Assembly: GCA_963696405.1 (NCBI GenBank)
Contig: CAVOJY010000005.1
Location: 248,001-312,000 of the forward strand
Direction: 5' to 3'
Length of the DNA stretch: 64,000 nt
Source: CAVOJY01 sp963696405
GTDB lineage: Bacteria > Chloroflexota > Limnocylindria > Limnocylindrales > CSP1-4
Below are positions 42,154 through 51,433 of this stretch, piece by piece; the stretch's first letter is position 1; the number at the start of each line of letters is the position of its first letter. Both the position numbers and the translations under genes were made by a program. The notes under the pieces are model-generated. The model did not search any database and was not told where the DNA came from. It saw only the letters and a list, made by a program, of their open reading frames with translations.

Positions 42154-43290
42154 TCAGGCGCCGTGCAGGATCCGCCGCAGCGCCGCGAGCAGGAGGAGCA
42201 CATTCTCCTCGCGCGACGAGTGGCCCATGAGACCGATCCGCCAGATCCTTCCCTTGAGGTCGCCGAGGCCCCCCGCGATCTCGATCGAGTACTCGCTGAG
42301 CAGACGCCCCCGGACCGCCGCCTCGTCGACCCCCTCCGGCACCCGGACGGTGGTGAGCGAGGGCGCGCGGTGGGCGGGGTCGGTCACGTGGAGGGTCAGG
42401 CCCAGGTCCTCGAGGCCGGCCCAGAGCAGCCCGGCGTTGCGGTAGTGCCGCCCCCAGCGCGCCTCCAGGCCCTCTTCGGCGACCAGGCGCAGGGCCTCGT
42501 AGAGGGCGAAGTTCATGGAGATCGGCGCGGTGTGGTGGTAGGTGCGCTCGGGCCCCCAGTAACGCTCCACCATGGAGAGGTCGAGGTACCAGCTGCGCAC
42601 CGGGGTGGCCCGGCCCTTGAGCTTCGCCACGGCGCGCTCGCCGAAGGTGATGGGCCCGAGGCCCGGCGGGGCCGACAGGCACTTCTGGGTGCCGCTGTAG
42701 CAGACGTCGATGTCGCGGGCGTCCACCGCCACGGGCGCGCCGGCAAGCGAGGTGACGGCGTCAACGATGAGCAGGCCGCCCTTGCCGTGGACGATCCCGG
42801 CGAGGTCGTCGAGCGGCTGGAGGGCGCCGGTGGAGGTCTCGGCGTGGACGATGGCCACCACCTTCGCGGGGCGGCGAGCCAGGACGTCTGCGATCTCGCC
42901 GGGGTCGAAGACCTCGCCCCAGGGCCGGCTGATGGTCTCCACCTCGCCGCCGTAGCGGCGGGCCATCTCGGCGATGCGGCCCCCGAAGACGCCGTTGATG
43001 CAGACGAGGACCGGGTCGCCCGGCTCCACGGTGTTGGCGATGGCCGCCTCCATGGCCGCGCTCCCGGTCCCCGAGATCGGCATGGCCAGGCGGTTCCCCG
43101 TCTCGAATGCGTACCGCAGCAGCTCCTGCATGCGGTCCATGAGGCCCAGGAACTCGGGGTCGAGATGGCCGATGAGCGGCGCCGACATGGCGGCGAGGAC
43201 CCGCGGGTGGGCCATGGACGGCCCGGGGCCGAGCAGGATGCGGGGGGACATCGAGTGGGCCGGAACGACCGGGGCGGGACCGATGGTCAC
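42154..43290 (-). CDS. Class V aminotransferase (alanine/serine-glyoxylate type)
   Basis: A 378-residue PLP enzyme. LLGPGPSMAHPRVLAAMSAPLIGHLD is the family opening, SGTGSAAMEAAIANTV the phosphate-binding region, HAETSTGALQPL and LIVDAVTSLAGAPVAVD carry the PLP-contacting Asp, and CYSGTQKCLSAPPGLGPI holds the Schiff-base Lys. The end (IEIAGGLGDLKGRIWRIGLMGHSS) is typical of alanine/serine-glyoxylate aminotransferases. The GTG start at 43290 has GGGAGG upstream. It is the first gene of the glc unit, so glyoxylate from GlcDEF is its likely acceptor. Confidence 0.92.
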   Translation of the reverse strand: MTIGPAPVVPAHSMSPRILLGPGPSMAHPRVLAAMSAPLIGHLDPEFLGLMDRMQELLRYAFETGNRLAMPISGTGSAAMEAAIANTVEPGDPVLVCINGVFGGRIAEMARRYGGEVETISRPWGEVFDPGEIADVLARRPAKVVAIVHAETSTGALQPLDDLAGIVHGKGGLLIVDAVTSLAGAPVAVDARDIDVCYSGTQKCLSAPPGLGPITFGERAVAKLKGRATPVRSWYLDLSMVERYWGPERTYHHTAPISMNFALYEALRLVAEEGLEARWGRHYRNAGLLWAGLEDLGLTLHVTDPAHRAPSLTTVRVPEGVDEAAVRGRLLSEYSIEIAGGLGDLKGRIWRIGLMGHSSREENVLLLLAALRRILHGA

Positions 43291-43484
43291 GTGAGCTACC
43301 TCCCGTCGCGATCCCGGTCACGCGAATTCGATGCCGGGCCTGTCTCGGCCGCAGTCTACCAACCGGAACGGCCGGCCCGGGGCCGGGTGTCGAGGGGCCG
43401 GACAGCAGGCCTGCACGGCGGGGCGCCGGCCGCCCGGATGCCCTCGGGTACACTTCTTCTTCGATCCGCCCCACGAGGTCCAAC

Positions 43485-46067
43485 GTGACCGAGACCAGGC
43501 CCACCGCCCGCGAACGCGCCCACCCCCGCGCCCGCATCGACCGCTACGACCCGGCGGCCATCGAGCCGCGCTGGCAGGCGCGCTGGGCGGAGCTCGGTCT
43601 CCACCGCACGGACCTCGCCGACACGAGCCGGCCGCACTACTACCTGCTCACGATGTACCCCTACCCGTCGGGCGACCTCCACATCGGCCACTGGTACACC
43701 AAGACTCCGACCGACGCGATCGCCCGCTTCCGGCGGATGCACGGGCTCAACGTCTTCCTCCCGATCGGCTTCGACGCCTTCGGCCTCCCCGCCGAGAACG
43801 CCGCGATCAAGCGCGGCATCCACCCGCGCGAGTGGACCATGGCGAACATCGAGAACATGCGCCGGCAGCTGCGCACGATGGGGGCCACCTTCGACTGGGA
43901 CGCCGAGGTCGTGACCTGCGACCCCGGCTACTACCGCTGGAACCAGTGGATCTTCCTGCGGTTCCTGGAGGCGGGCCTCGCCTACCGCGCGGAAGCCCCG
44001 GTGGACTGGTGCCCCACGGACCAGGTGACGCTGGCCCGTGAGCAGGTCGAGGGGGCCGACCGCGTGTGCTGGCGCTGCGGAACCCCCGTCGTGAAGCGCG
44101 ACCTGGAGCAGTGGTTCTTCCGGCTCACGAAGTACGCCGACGAACTGCTGGACTTCTCGGGCATCGAGTGGCCCGAGCCGGTGCGGGTCATGCAGACGAA
44201 CTGGATCGGCCGATCCGAGGGTGCCGAGGTCGTCTTCTCCACCGCCCCGGACGACCACCAGCCCGGCGGTGATGAGCTCCGGGTCTTCACCACGCGCCCG
44301 GACACGCTCTTCGGGGCCACGTTCATGGTGCTCGCCCCGGAGCACCCGCTCGTCCAGAAGCTCACCGCGCCGTCCCGGAAGGCCACCGTGGACGCGTACG
44401 TCTACGAGGCTCGCCGCGAAACGGAGATCGAGCGGCTCTCCACCGAGCGTGCGAAGAGCGGCGTGCCCCTGGGTGCGGACGCCGTCAACCCGGTGAACGG
44501 CGAGCGGATCCCGATCTGGATCGCCGACTACGTCCTTTCCGGCTACGGGACCGGCGCGATCATGGCCGTCCCCGCGCACGACGAGCGCGACTTCGAGTTC
44601 GCCACGAAGTTCGGCCTGCCCATCCGCGAGGTGATCGCCTCCGCCGAGCGAATGGCGTCGGGCCGCGTGGGTGAGCCGCTCGCCGAGGCGTACGTCTCGA
44701 AGGGCGACGCCGACTTCATGGTCGAGTCCGGCCGCTACTCGCAAATGCCCGTGCCGGAGGGCACGAGGGCGATCGTCGCCGACCTGGAGGCCCGCGGCCT
44801 GGGCCGGTCCGCCGTGAGCTACCGCGTCCGGGACTGGCTCATCAGCCGGCAGCGCTACTGGGGCACCCCGATCCCGGTCGTCTACTGCGACCGCGACGGG
44901 ATCGTGCCGGTGCCGGAGGCCGAGCTCCCGGTCCTCCTCCCGGAGCAGGTGGACCTGACGCCCACCGGCGAGAGCCCGCTCGCCTCGAACCCCGACTTCC
45001 TCAATACGACGTGCCCGCGGTGCGGCGGCCCTGCCCGGCGCGAAACCGACACGATGGACACGTTCGTGGACAGCTCGTGGTACTGGTGGCGCTACCTGTC
45101 GCCCCACGCGGATGACCGGGCGATTGACCGCTCGATTGCGGATCGCTGGTGCCCGGTGGACCAGTACACCGGCGGTGCCGAGCACGCCGTCATGCACCTC
45201 CTCTACTCCCGGTTCTTCTGCAAGGCGCTTGCCGACCTGGGGCTGATCGGAGAGCGCGAGCCGTTCCGACGCCTCTTCAACCAGGGGCAGATCCTGGGCG
45301 CCGACGGCGAGCGCATGAGCAAGAGTCGCGGCAACGTGCAGGATCCCGACGAGCTGGTTACCCGCTACGGCGCCGACACGGTCCGGCTCTTCCTCATGTT
45401 CATGGGCCCCTGGGACCAGGGCGGACCCTGGAGCCCGACCGGCATCGGCGGCGTCCACCGCTTCCTCAACCGCGCGTGGACGGTGGTGCTCGACCCGCAC
45501 GGGGTGGAGCCGGGCGACGCGGCCGCGGGGCAGCTGCCGGCGGGCGAGACGGCCGAGTCGGCCGCCCGGGCGCTCCGCTCCGCGGCCCACAAGACGCTGA
45601 AGGCGGTGACGGCCGAATACGAGGGATACCGCCTCAACACGATGGTCGCCCACCTCATGGAGCTGACCAACGCGCTGATGAGATACCGGGGCACCGAGAT
45701 CGCCGGGACGCCGGCGTGGGACGAGGCCGTGCGACTGCTCCTGCTCATGCTCGCCCCGGCGGCGCCGCACATCGGCGAAGAGCTGTGGAGCCGCCGGCTG
45801 GAGGCGGCCGGCGAGCCGTGGCGGTCGATCCATGCCGAGCGCTGGCCCGACTGGGATGAGGCGCTCACCGCCGACGACATGGTCGAGCTGCCCGTCCAGG
45901 TGAACGGCAAGCTGCGCGATCGGGTGCTCGTGGCCCGGGACCTGTCGGCCGCCGAGATCGAGCGCCTTGTGCTCGAGCGCGAGAAGATCCGGGCCGTGCT
46001 GGGTGGAAGGGAGCCCGCACGGATCATTCACGTGCCGGGCCGCCTCGTGAACGTCGTGGTGCACTGA
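43485..46067 (+). CDS. leuS: Leucyl-tRNA synthetase
   Basis: Charges tRNA-Leu. The 860 residues show MYPYPSGDLHIGHWYTKT (HIGH motif) near residue 58, RFRRMHGLNVFLPIGFDAFGLPAENAA, the editing domain (TTRPDTLFGATFMVLAPEHPL and GTGAIMAVPAHDERDFEFA), and GERMSKSRGNVQDPDELV (KMSKS) near 613. The C-terminal anticodon domain is complete (QVNGKLRDRVLVARDL). The GTG at 43485 has CGAGG upstream. No T-box is visible before it. It is followed 11 bases later by the flavodiiron gene. Confidence 0.98.
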   Translation: MTETRPTARERAHPRARIDRYDPAAIEPRWQARWAELGLHRTDLADTSRPHYYLLTMYPYPSGDLHIGHWYTKTPTDAIARFRRMHGLNVFLPIGFDAFGLPAENAAIKRGIHPREWTMANIENMRRQLRTMGATFDWDAEVVTCDPGYYRWNQWIFLRFLEAGLAYRAEAPVDWCPTDQVTLAREQVEGADRVCWRCGTPVVKRDLEQWFFRLTKYADELLDFSGIEWPEPVRVMQTNWIGRSEGAEVVFSTAPDDHQPGGDELRVFTTRPDTLFGATFMVLAPEHPLVQKLTAPSRKATVDAYVYEARRETEIERLSTERAKSGVPLGADAVNPVNGERIPIWIADYVLSGYGTGAIMAVPAHDERDFEFATKFGLPIREVIASAERMASGRVGEPLAEAYVSKGDADFMVESGRYSQMPVPEGTRAIVADLEARGLGRSAVSYRVRDWLISRQRYWGTPIPVVYCDRDGIVPVPEAELPVLLPEQVDLTPTGESPLASNPDFLNTTCPRCGGPARRETDTMDTFVDSSWYWWRYLSPHADDRAIDRSIADRWCPVDQYTGGAEHAVMHLLYSRFFCKALADLGLIGEREPFRRLFNQGQILGADGERMSKSRGNVQDPDELVTRYGADTVRLFLMFMGPWDQGGPWSPTGIGGVHRFLNRAWTVVLDPHGVEPGDAAAGQLPAGETAESAARALRSAAHKTLKAVTAEYEGYRLNTMVAHLMELTNALMRYRGTEIAGTPAWDEAVRLLLLMLAPAAPHIGEELWSRRLEAAGEPWRSIHAERWPDWDEALTADDMVELPVQVNGKLRDRVLVARDLSAAEIERLVLEREKIRAVLGGREPARIIHVPGRLVNVVVH

Positions 46068-46078
46068 GAGGCGCAGTG

Positions 46079-47263
46079 ATGGGAGCGCTCCAGATCGCAC
46101 CGGGTATCCACTGGGTCGGAGCCGTCGACTGGGAACGGCACGTGTTCGACGCGCTCCTCCCGAGCCCGGAGGGCACGACGTACAACAGCTACCTCGTACG
46201 GGGGAGCGAGAAGACGGCGCTCATCGACACCGTCGACCCGGCCTTCACGTCGGTCCTGTTCGACCACCTCGACGAGCTCGAGGCTTCCGTCGACTACGTT
46301 ATCGCCAACCACGCCGAGCAGGACCATTCCGGTTCGCTCCCCGCGGTCCTCGCCCGCTACCCGGCGGCGCGCGTCCTGGCAACGCCGAAATGCCGAGGAT
46401 TGCTTGATGAGCTGCTCGGCGTCCCGGCCGACCTTGTCACCGAGGTCGCCGATGGCGACACGCTCTCGCTGGGCGACCGGACCCTGCGGTTCATCCACTT
46501 CCCGTGGGTCCACTGGCCCGAGACGATGGTGTCGTTCCTCGCCGAGGACCGGCTGCTCTTCCCCGGTGACCTGTTCGGCGCACACCTCGCCGTGAGCGAC
46601 GTCCGCGCGGCGTACCCGGACCGCGTCGCGGACGCGGCAAAGCGCTACTACGGCCTCATCATGATGCCGTTCCGCGGGGTCATCGCCCGGAACCTGGGCC
46701 GGATCGAGGAGCTCGACCCGCAGCTCATCGCACCGACGCACGGCCCGCTCGTGACCGACCCGCGCGCAATGCTCGCCACGTATCGCGCATGGGTCGATGA
46801 CCGGCCGGAGAACCTCGCCGTCGTGCCGTACGTGTCGATGCACGACAGCACCCGCCGCATGGTCATGCACCTCGCCGAGGCACTGGTGGCGCGCGGCGTT
46901 CGTGTCGATCTCGTACCGCTCGAGACGCTCGACATCGGCCGGCTGTCGTCGGCGATCGTCGACGCGGCCACGATCGTGCTTGCGTCACCCACGGTCCTTG
47001 CCGGGGCCCATCCGCAGGTCGCATACGCGGCCTTCCTGGCGAATGCACTCCGGCCGAAGGCCCGCTTCGCGTCGGTCGTCGGCTCCTACGGGTGGGGCGG
47101 CAAGATGCTCGAACAGCTGACCGGGCTCCTGCCGAACCTCTCGGCGGAATTCCTCGAGCCGGTCATCGTCAGGGGCGCCCCCGGTGCGGACGCGCTTGCC
47201 GCCATCGATCGGCTCGCCGATACGATCGCCGAGAAGCACGCGACGCTGCTGGGCAGCCTGTAG
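46079..47263 (+). CDS. Flavodiiron protein (FprA/A-type flavoprotein)
   Basis: Reduces O2 or NO to water or N2O with a diiron centre and FMN. The 394 residues have the metallo-beta-lactamase-like domain with all ligands: NHAEQDHSGS (H-x-E-x-D-H), the His in FPWVHWPETM, the Asp in LFPGDLFGAH, and the His in IAPTHGPL. The C-terminal flavodoxin-like domain shows VPYVSMHDSTRRMV, ASPTVLAGAHP and SYGWGGKM. The start is ATG 46079 (AGAGG upstream); GTG 46076 is adjacent. It is tightly linked to leuS, which may mean readthrough rather than shared function. Confidence 0.93.
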   Translation: MGALQIAPGIHWVGAVDWERHVFDALLPSPEGTTYNSYLVRGSEKTALIDTVDPAFTSVLFDHLDELEASVDYVIANHAEQDHSGSLPAVLARYPAARVLATPKCRGLLDELLGVPADLVTEVADGDTLSLGDRTLRFIHFPWVHWPETMVSFLAEDRLLFPGDLFGAHLAVSDVRAAYPDRVADAAKRYYGLIMMPFRGVIARNLGRIEELDPQLIAPTHGPLVTDPRAMLATYRAWVDDRPENLAVVPYVSMHDSTRRMVMHLAEALVARGVRVDLVPLETLDIGRLSSAIVDAATIVLASPTVLAGAHPQVAYAAFLANALRPKARFASVVGSYGWGGKMLEQLTGLLPNLSAEFLEPVIVRGAPGADALAAIDRLADTIAEKHATLLGSL

Positions 47264-47313
47264 CGGGCGTCCGCAAGCGCCTTCCCGGCCGCACTGCCTC
47301 CGCCCCGCGCTTC

Positions 47314-48215
47314 CTACGCGGAGGCCCCGCCCACCCGGTGCCCCGCCAAGTCCTCGAGCACCGTGATGAGTCCGGAGTGGTCGTACTCCTCGTGGCCGGC
47401 GAGGGCCCGGGCCGCCAGCATCAGCTGCTCGACCTCGACCGTGAGCGGGGAAGCGGTACGCCGATCTCGCGGGCCAGTTCGAGCGCGTTCTTCAGGTCCT
47501 TCAGGTGAAGGCGGATGCGGAACCCGGGACTCGAACGTGCCGGAGAGCATGTGCCTTCGCATCTCGGACCTTGTCGAGGCAAGGCCGCCTTGCAGCAGCT
47601 CAATCCGCTGGCCGGGTCGACGCCGCCTTGGAGTCCCAGGACGCGAGTGGAGCTCTCGTAGACGGCACCGGTCGCAGCACCACGGCGACGACGACCTGGT
47701 TCAGCACTTGACGACCTGCCCGGAGCCCGCGGGACCCCGTGGACGATCGTCTTGCCCATCCCCTGGAGGATGGGCAGCGCGCGCTCGAACGTCGCGGCCT
47801 CACCGCCCACCATGATCGAGAGCGTGCCCGCGATGGCGCCCTTGTCGCCGCCGCTCGCGGGCGCATCGAGCATCTCGGCGCCGGCGGCCATTGCCTGCCC
47901 GCCAGGTCGCGCGCGACCCGCGAGAGATCGAGCTCATGTCGATCGCCAGCCAGCCGGGGCGCAGCGCCTCGAACGCGCCGTCGGGCCCCGGTAGACAGCC
48001 TCGACCTCGGGCGAGTCCGGCAGCATGGTGATAGGACGTCGCGCGCGGCACGCGACATCGCGATGCGGGGACGTCGCCCGTTCGTGGCCGCTCCTCCACG
48101 GCGGATCCGGACTTCGGCTTCCGGCGGATACTCGACCTTCCGCTGTTGCGGCCCAGGGGCGTCCCATGATCCCGAGCCCGATGAGGCCCAGCGTGGGCCG
48201 CTCCCCAGCCATCAT
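47314..48215 (-). pseudogene. garR: 2-hydroxy-3-oxopropionate (tartronate-semialdehyde) reductase-like gene, broken many times
   Basis: The 3-hydroxyisobutyrate-dehydrogenase family is clear in pieces: LGLIGLGIMGRP (Rossmann start), LPDSPEVEAVYRGPDGAFEALRPGWLAIDMSSI, AGAEMLDAPASGGDKGAIAGTLSIMVGG, FERALPILQGMGKTIVH, FRIRLHLKDLKNALELAREIGVPLP, EEYDHSGLITVLEDLAG. These pieces lie in all three minus-strand frames, with about eight or more single-base shifts between them. The start would be ATG 48215 or 48212, just after the transketolase gene. It is either a pseudogene or a patch of poor sequence. If functional, it would reduce tartronate semialdehyde to glycerate, which fits the nearby glyoxylate and transketolase genes. 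Confidence 0.75.
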
Positions 48216-48220
48216 GTACG

Positions 48221-49165
48221 TCACCCCTTCTTCGCGGCCATCGCCTCCCGCGCGGCGGCGGCGATGGCCACGGCCGTCAGGCCCAGGTACTCGAGCAGAT
48301 CGGCGTACGGGCCGGTCGTGGCGAAGGTGTCGCGGATGCCGATCCGCCGGAGCGGGACCGGGCAGCCCTCCGAGAGGACCTCGGCGACGGCCGTGCCGAG
48401 CCCGCCCACGATGCTGTGTTCCTCGGCCGTGACGAGGGCGCCGGTCTCCTGTGCCGCGGCGAGGATCGCCTCGCGGTCGAGCGGCTTGATCGTGTGCACC
48501 TCGATGACGCGGGCGTCGATGCCCTCCGCCGCGAGGGCTTCGGCGGCTTCGAAGCAGCGGCTCAGCATGAGCCCCGTCCCGACCAGGGAGACGTCGCCAC
48601 CGGGTCGGTGGACCATGGCCTTGCCGATGACCGGGGCGTACGAGTCGTCGAAGAGGACGGGCACCTCGTTGCGGTTGAGGCGCATGTAGACCGGACCCTG
48701 CCACTCGGCCACGAGCGGCAGGAGCTTCTTCACCGCTACGGTGTCAGAAGGTGACACCACTGTCATTCCGGGGAGCGCGCGCATGATGGCCATGTCGGTG
48801 ATGGCGTGGTGGGTGGGCCCGTCGAAGGAGTCCGAGACGCCGCAGTAGGCGCCCATCAGCTTCACGTTCGCCCCGCCGTAGCAGAGGTGCGTGCGCACCA
48901 TCTCGAGGGCCCGGGTGGCGAAGAGGAAGGCGAAGGTGTTGGCGAAGGGGACGTAGCCGGTGTAGGCCAGGCCGGCCGCCACATCGACCAGGCTCTGCTC
49001 GGCGATGCCCACGTTGATGAAGCGGCCCGGGAACGCCTCCTCGAACATCCAGCTGAAGTCCGAGTTGGAGACGTCGGCGCTGAGCACCACGATGTCCGAG
49101 CGGGCCCGCCCGAGCTCGACGAGCGCCTCGCCGTAGGCCGGGCGCATGGGGGCCAGGGTGGTCAT
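48221..49165 (-). CDS. Transketolase, C-terminal subunit
   Basis: The pyrimidine-binding and C-terminal half of a split transketolase, 314 residues. It shows YGEALVELGRARSDIVVLSADVSNS, FINVGIAEQSLVDVAAGLAYTGYVPFANTFAFL (catalytic Glu in the pyrimidine-binding domain), GVSDSFDGPTHHAITDMAIMRALPGMTVVSPSDT, VYMRLNRNEVPVL, and a C-terminal domain with VGTGLMLSRCFEAAEAL and EEHSIVGGLGTAVAEVL. It overlaps the N-terminal subunit gene by ATGA (49162-49165), so the two are translationally coupled and expected to form one enzyme. The sugar acceptor is unknown. Confidence 0.95.
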   Translation of the reverse strand: MTTLAPMRPAYGEALVELGRARSDIVVLSADVSNSDFSWMFEEAFPGRFINVGIAEQSLVDVAAGLAYTGYVPFANTFAFLFATRALEMVRTHLCYGGANVKLMGAYCGVSDSFDGPTHHAITDMAIMRALPGMTVVSPSDTVAVKKLLPLVAEWQGPVYMRLNRNEVPVLFDDSYAPVIGKAMVHRPGGDVSLVGTGLMLSRCFEAAEALAAEGIDARVIEVHTIKPLDREAILAAAQETGALVTAEEHSIVGGLGTAVAEVLSEGCPVPLRRIGIRDTFATTGPYADLLEYLGLTAVAIAAAAREAMAAKKG

Positions 49166-50040
49166 GCGGAGAGTCCCTCCTCCAGCTCGGCGAGCGCCTG
49201 CTCGTACTGCTCGCGGGTGGGGATCCCGCCGTGCCAGCGGTGGTCGTACTCCATGAAGGAGACGCCCTTGCCCTTGGTGGTGCGGGCGATGATGACCGAC
49301 GGGCGAGCGTGCACCTCGTCGGCCCGGTCGAGGGCGTCGAGGACCTCGCGGACGTTGTGCCCGTGGACCTCCTGGGTGTGCCACCCGAAGGCCCGCCACT
49401 TATCGGCGATCGGCTCGGTGGGCATGACGTCGGCGGTGGCGCCGGTCTGCTGGATGCCGTTGTAGTCCACGATGGCGGTGAGATTGCCGAGGCGGTACTT
49501 CGCGGCCGTCATGACCCCTTCCCAGACGACGCCGGCGTCAAGCTCGCCGTCACCGAGGAGGACGTAGACGCGCGCCGTCGCGGCGCGCGCCGAGGGCGCC
49601 GACCCTGCCGAGGGCTTGGCCTGCCCACGCGAGAGCGCCCAGGCCATCCCGGAGCCCACCGCCACGCCGTGGCCGAGGGGCCCGGCAACGACTTCGACGC
49701 CGGGGAGCTTGCGGTCGGGGTGGCCTTCGAGCCGGGTCCCCAGCTGCCGGAAGGTCGCCAGCTCCGCCATGGGGAAGAAGCCGCGGTGGGCCAGCGTGGC
49801 GTAGAGGATGGGAGCGGCGTGGCCCTTGGAGAGGATGAACCGATCCCGCTCCGGCCAGTCGGGTCGGGCCGGATCGAGGCGCATCTGGTGGAAGAACAGG
49901 GACGCCACGATCTCGGCGGCCGAGAACGGTCCCCCGAGGTGACCGGTCTGCGCCCCGAAGACCATCTTCAGGACCTCGATGCGCAGCTCCTGTGCCTTGA
50001 TCGCGATGTCCCCGGCCAGCACGTCCGAGTGTTGGTGCAT
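49162..50040 (-). CDS. Transketolase, N-terminal subunit
   Basis: The thiamin-pyrophosphate-binding half, 292 residues: ELRIEVLKMVFGAQTGHLGGPFSAAEIVASL, DRFILSKGHAAPILYATLA, HPDRKLPGVEVVAGPLGHGVAVGSGMAWAL, and the TPP motif GDGELDAGVVWEGVMTAAKYR...VDYN. A short Ser/Ala-rich insertion (KPSAGSAPSARAATA) precedes the TPP motif. The ATG at 50040 has AGAGAGGG upstream. It is the first gene of a unit that continues into the C-terminal subunit and the broken reductase. Split transketolases of this type are common in accessory sugar clusters. Confidence 0.95.
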   Translation of the reverse strand: MHQHSDVLAGDIAIKAQELRIEVLKMVFGAQTGHLGGPFSAAEIVASLFFHQMRLDPARPDWPERDRFILSKGHAAPILYATLAHRGFFPMAELATFRQLGTRLEGHPDRKLPGVEVVAGPLGHGVAVGSGMAWALSRGQAKPSAGSAPSARAATARVYVLLGDGELDAGVVWEGVMTAAKYRLGNLTAIVDYNGIQQTGATADVMPTEPIADKWRAFGWHTQEVHGHNVREVLDALDRADEVHARPSVIIARTTKGKGVSFMEYDHRWHGGIPTREQYEQALAELEEGLSA

Positions 50041-50602
50041 CGTTTCCCTCTCTGCCCTCGCGCGCGGGTTGGGACCTTTCAGCCGTCCGGCGAGCGTGCT
50101 TCCGAGCCCGACCCCCGTTCGGCTGGTGGACCGGTGAGCCAGTCTAGCAAACGAAAGCGGCCGTTGGAGAGCCCCGGTACTGGTCCGGCACGTCCGTACG
50201 CATCGATCCCGGGCGGGCCAGGCAGTCGGCGAGGGTGAAGCCACCCGGGCCTGACCCGAGCCTGACCCGGGCCAGCATTGTTCAGCGAGGGGGATCGACC
50301 AGGACAAACGAGAGCCCCCGTAGCCTTGGCCGGGAACGGTCGGGCAGGGCCGCCCCTGGTAGGCCGAGGACCGTGGCCCGAGATCCCGGCGCGAGCGTGA
50401 GTGGGGACACGGGGCGGCACCCTGGGGCCCCCAGGCCTGTGCTGACCACCGCCGGGGCGGCCAACGCCACGGGGATTCGCATTCGACCGGAAGGCACACG
50501 CGCCCCGCGACCGACGCGACGCGCCGCGCCGCGCCGCGCCGCCGATGGCAACTCCGGCAACCGCCGATTCCTGCGCCCGGACGGCAGGAGCGGCGCGCGG
50601 GT
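50041..50602. other. Intergenic region; no gene seen
   Basis: About 560 bases between two minus-strand genes. It contains the direct repeat gcctgacccga/gcctgacccgg near 50249-50270 and a run of gccgc units (50521-50543). It must hold the promoter for the transketolase unit, but I see no convincing -10/-35 pair. Arg/Pro-rich frames here look like composition only. Confidence 0.45.
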
Positions 50603-51433
50603 TCAGGCGACGGCGCGCGGGATGAGCGTGCGCAGGTACGTGATGGCCTGCTCGGCGGCCTCGTCCGGGGACGGGTACGGCAGGATCTCGACGCCGACGT
50701 ACCGATCGTAGCCGATCGTCTTCAGCGCGCCCAGGATGGCCGGGAAGTCGGTGTGCCCCTGCCCGGGCGCCCAGCGGTTGCTGTCGGCCAGGTGGACGTA
50801 CCCAACGAGATCGCCGGCCGCCTGCAGGCTGCCCGCGATCGAGGCATCCTCGATGTTCATGTGGAAGACGTCGGGCATGAGCTTGACGTTCGGGTGCGCG
50901 ACGTGCGAGATGACGTCGATCCCGTCCGGCTTGACGCTGTTGATGAAGTTGATCTCGTAGCGATTCACCGGCTCGATCACGATCGTGACCCCGTGCCTCG
51001 CGCCGTGGTCGGCACAGTCACGGATGCGGTCGACGAACCGCGCTTCTGCCGTCGCCCGGGTCTCGCCGTCGTGGACGAAACCACGCGCCCGACCGACGTT
51101 GACGAGGCCCGCCCCCAGCGACGCGGCCAGCTCCACCAGCCCCTTGAGGATGGCAACGGCGCGATCGCTGATCGCCGGATCGGGGTTCGTGAGCCAGACC
51201 TTCTCTTCGGCGAAGACGCGGCCGGTGGAAACCGCCGCGATATCCATGCCGTTGTCATCGAGGAGACGGCGGATGCGGGCCGGATCCGCCTCGGAGGCAT
51301 TCGCCAGGGCCAGCTCGATCGCGTCGTATCCGAGCCGGCTCGCCTTCTCGATGGACACCTCGAGCCGGTCGCGGAAGACGACGAACGCAGACGGCTGGGC
51401 GTCGGGTGGGGAAATCGCCAGGCTGATCTTCAC
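50603..51433 (-). CDS. Sugar-phosphate isomerase/epimerase-like TIM-barrel protein (AP endonuclease 2 family)
   Basis: A 276-residue xylose-isomerase-like TIM barrel: LEVSIEKASRLGYDAIELALANA, GMDIAAVSTGRVFAEEKVWL, ILKGLVELAASLGAGLVNVGRARG, GVTIVIEPVNRYEINFINSV (metal-binding Glu region), VKLMPDVFHMNIEDASIAGSL (Asp/His), LVGYVHLADSNRWAPGQGHTDF and YVGVEILPYPSPDEA. The metal ligands (Glu, Asp, His, Glu) appear intact. It resembles hydroxypyruvate isomerase, tagatose or erythrulose epimerases; the substrate cannot be decided. Its first codon overlaps the TGA of the racemase-like gene, so the two are coupled. Confidence 0.88.
   Translation of the reverse strand: MKISLAISPPDAQPSAFVVFRDRLEVSIEKASRLGYDAIELALANASEADPARIRRLLDDNGMDIAAVSTGRVFAEEKVWLTNPDPAISDRAVAILKGLVELAASLGAGLVNVGRARGFVHDGETRATAEARFVDRIRDCADHGARHGVTIVIEPVNRYEINFINSVKPDGIDVISHVAHPNVKLMPDVFHMNIEDASIAGSLQAAGDLVGYVHLADSNRWAPGQGHTDFPAILGALKTIGYDRYVGVEILPYPSPDEAAEQAITYLRTLIPRAVA

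Noticed and set aside
43291..43484. A T-box leader for leuS
   Set aside because: No T-box bulge sequence or antiterminator/terminator pair is visible in the short upstream region.
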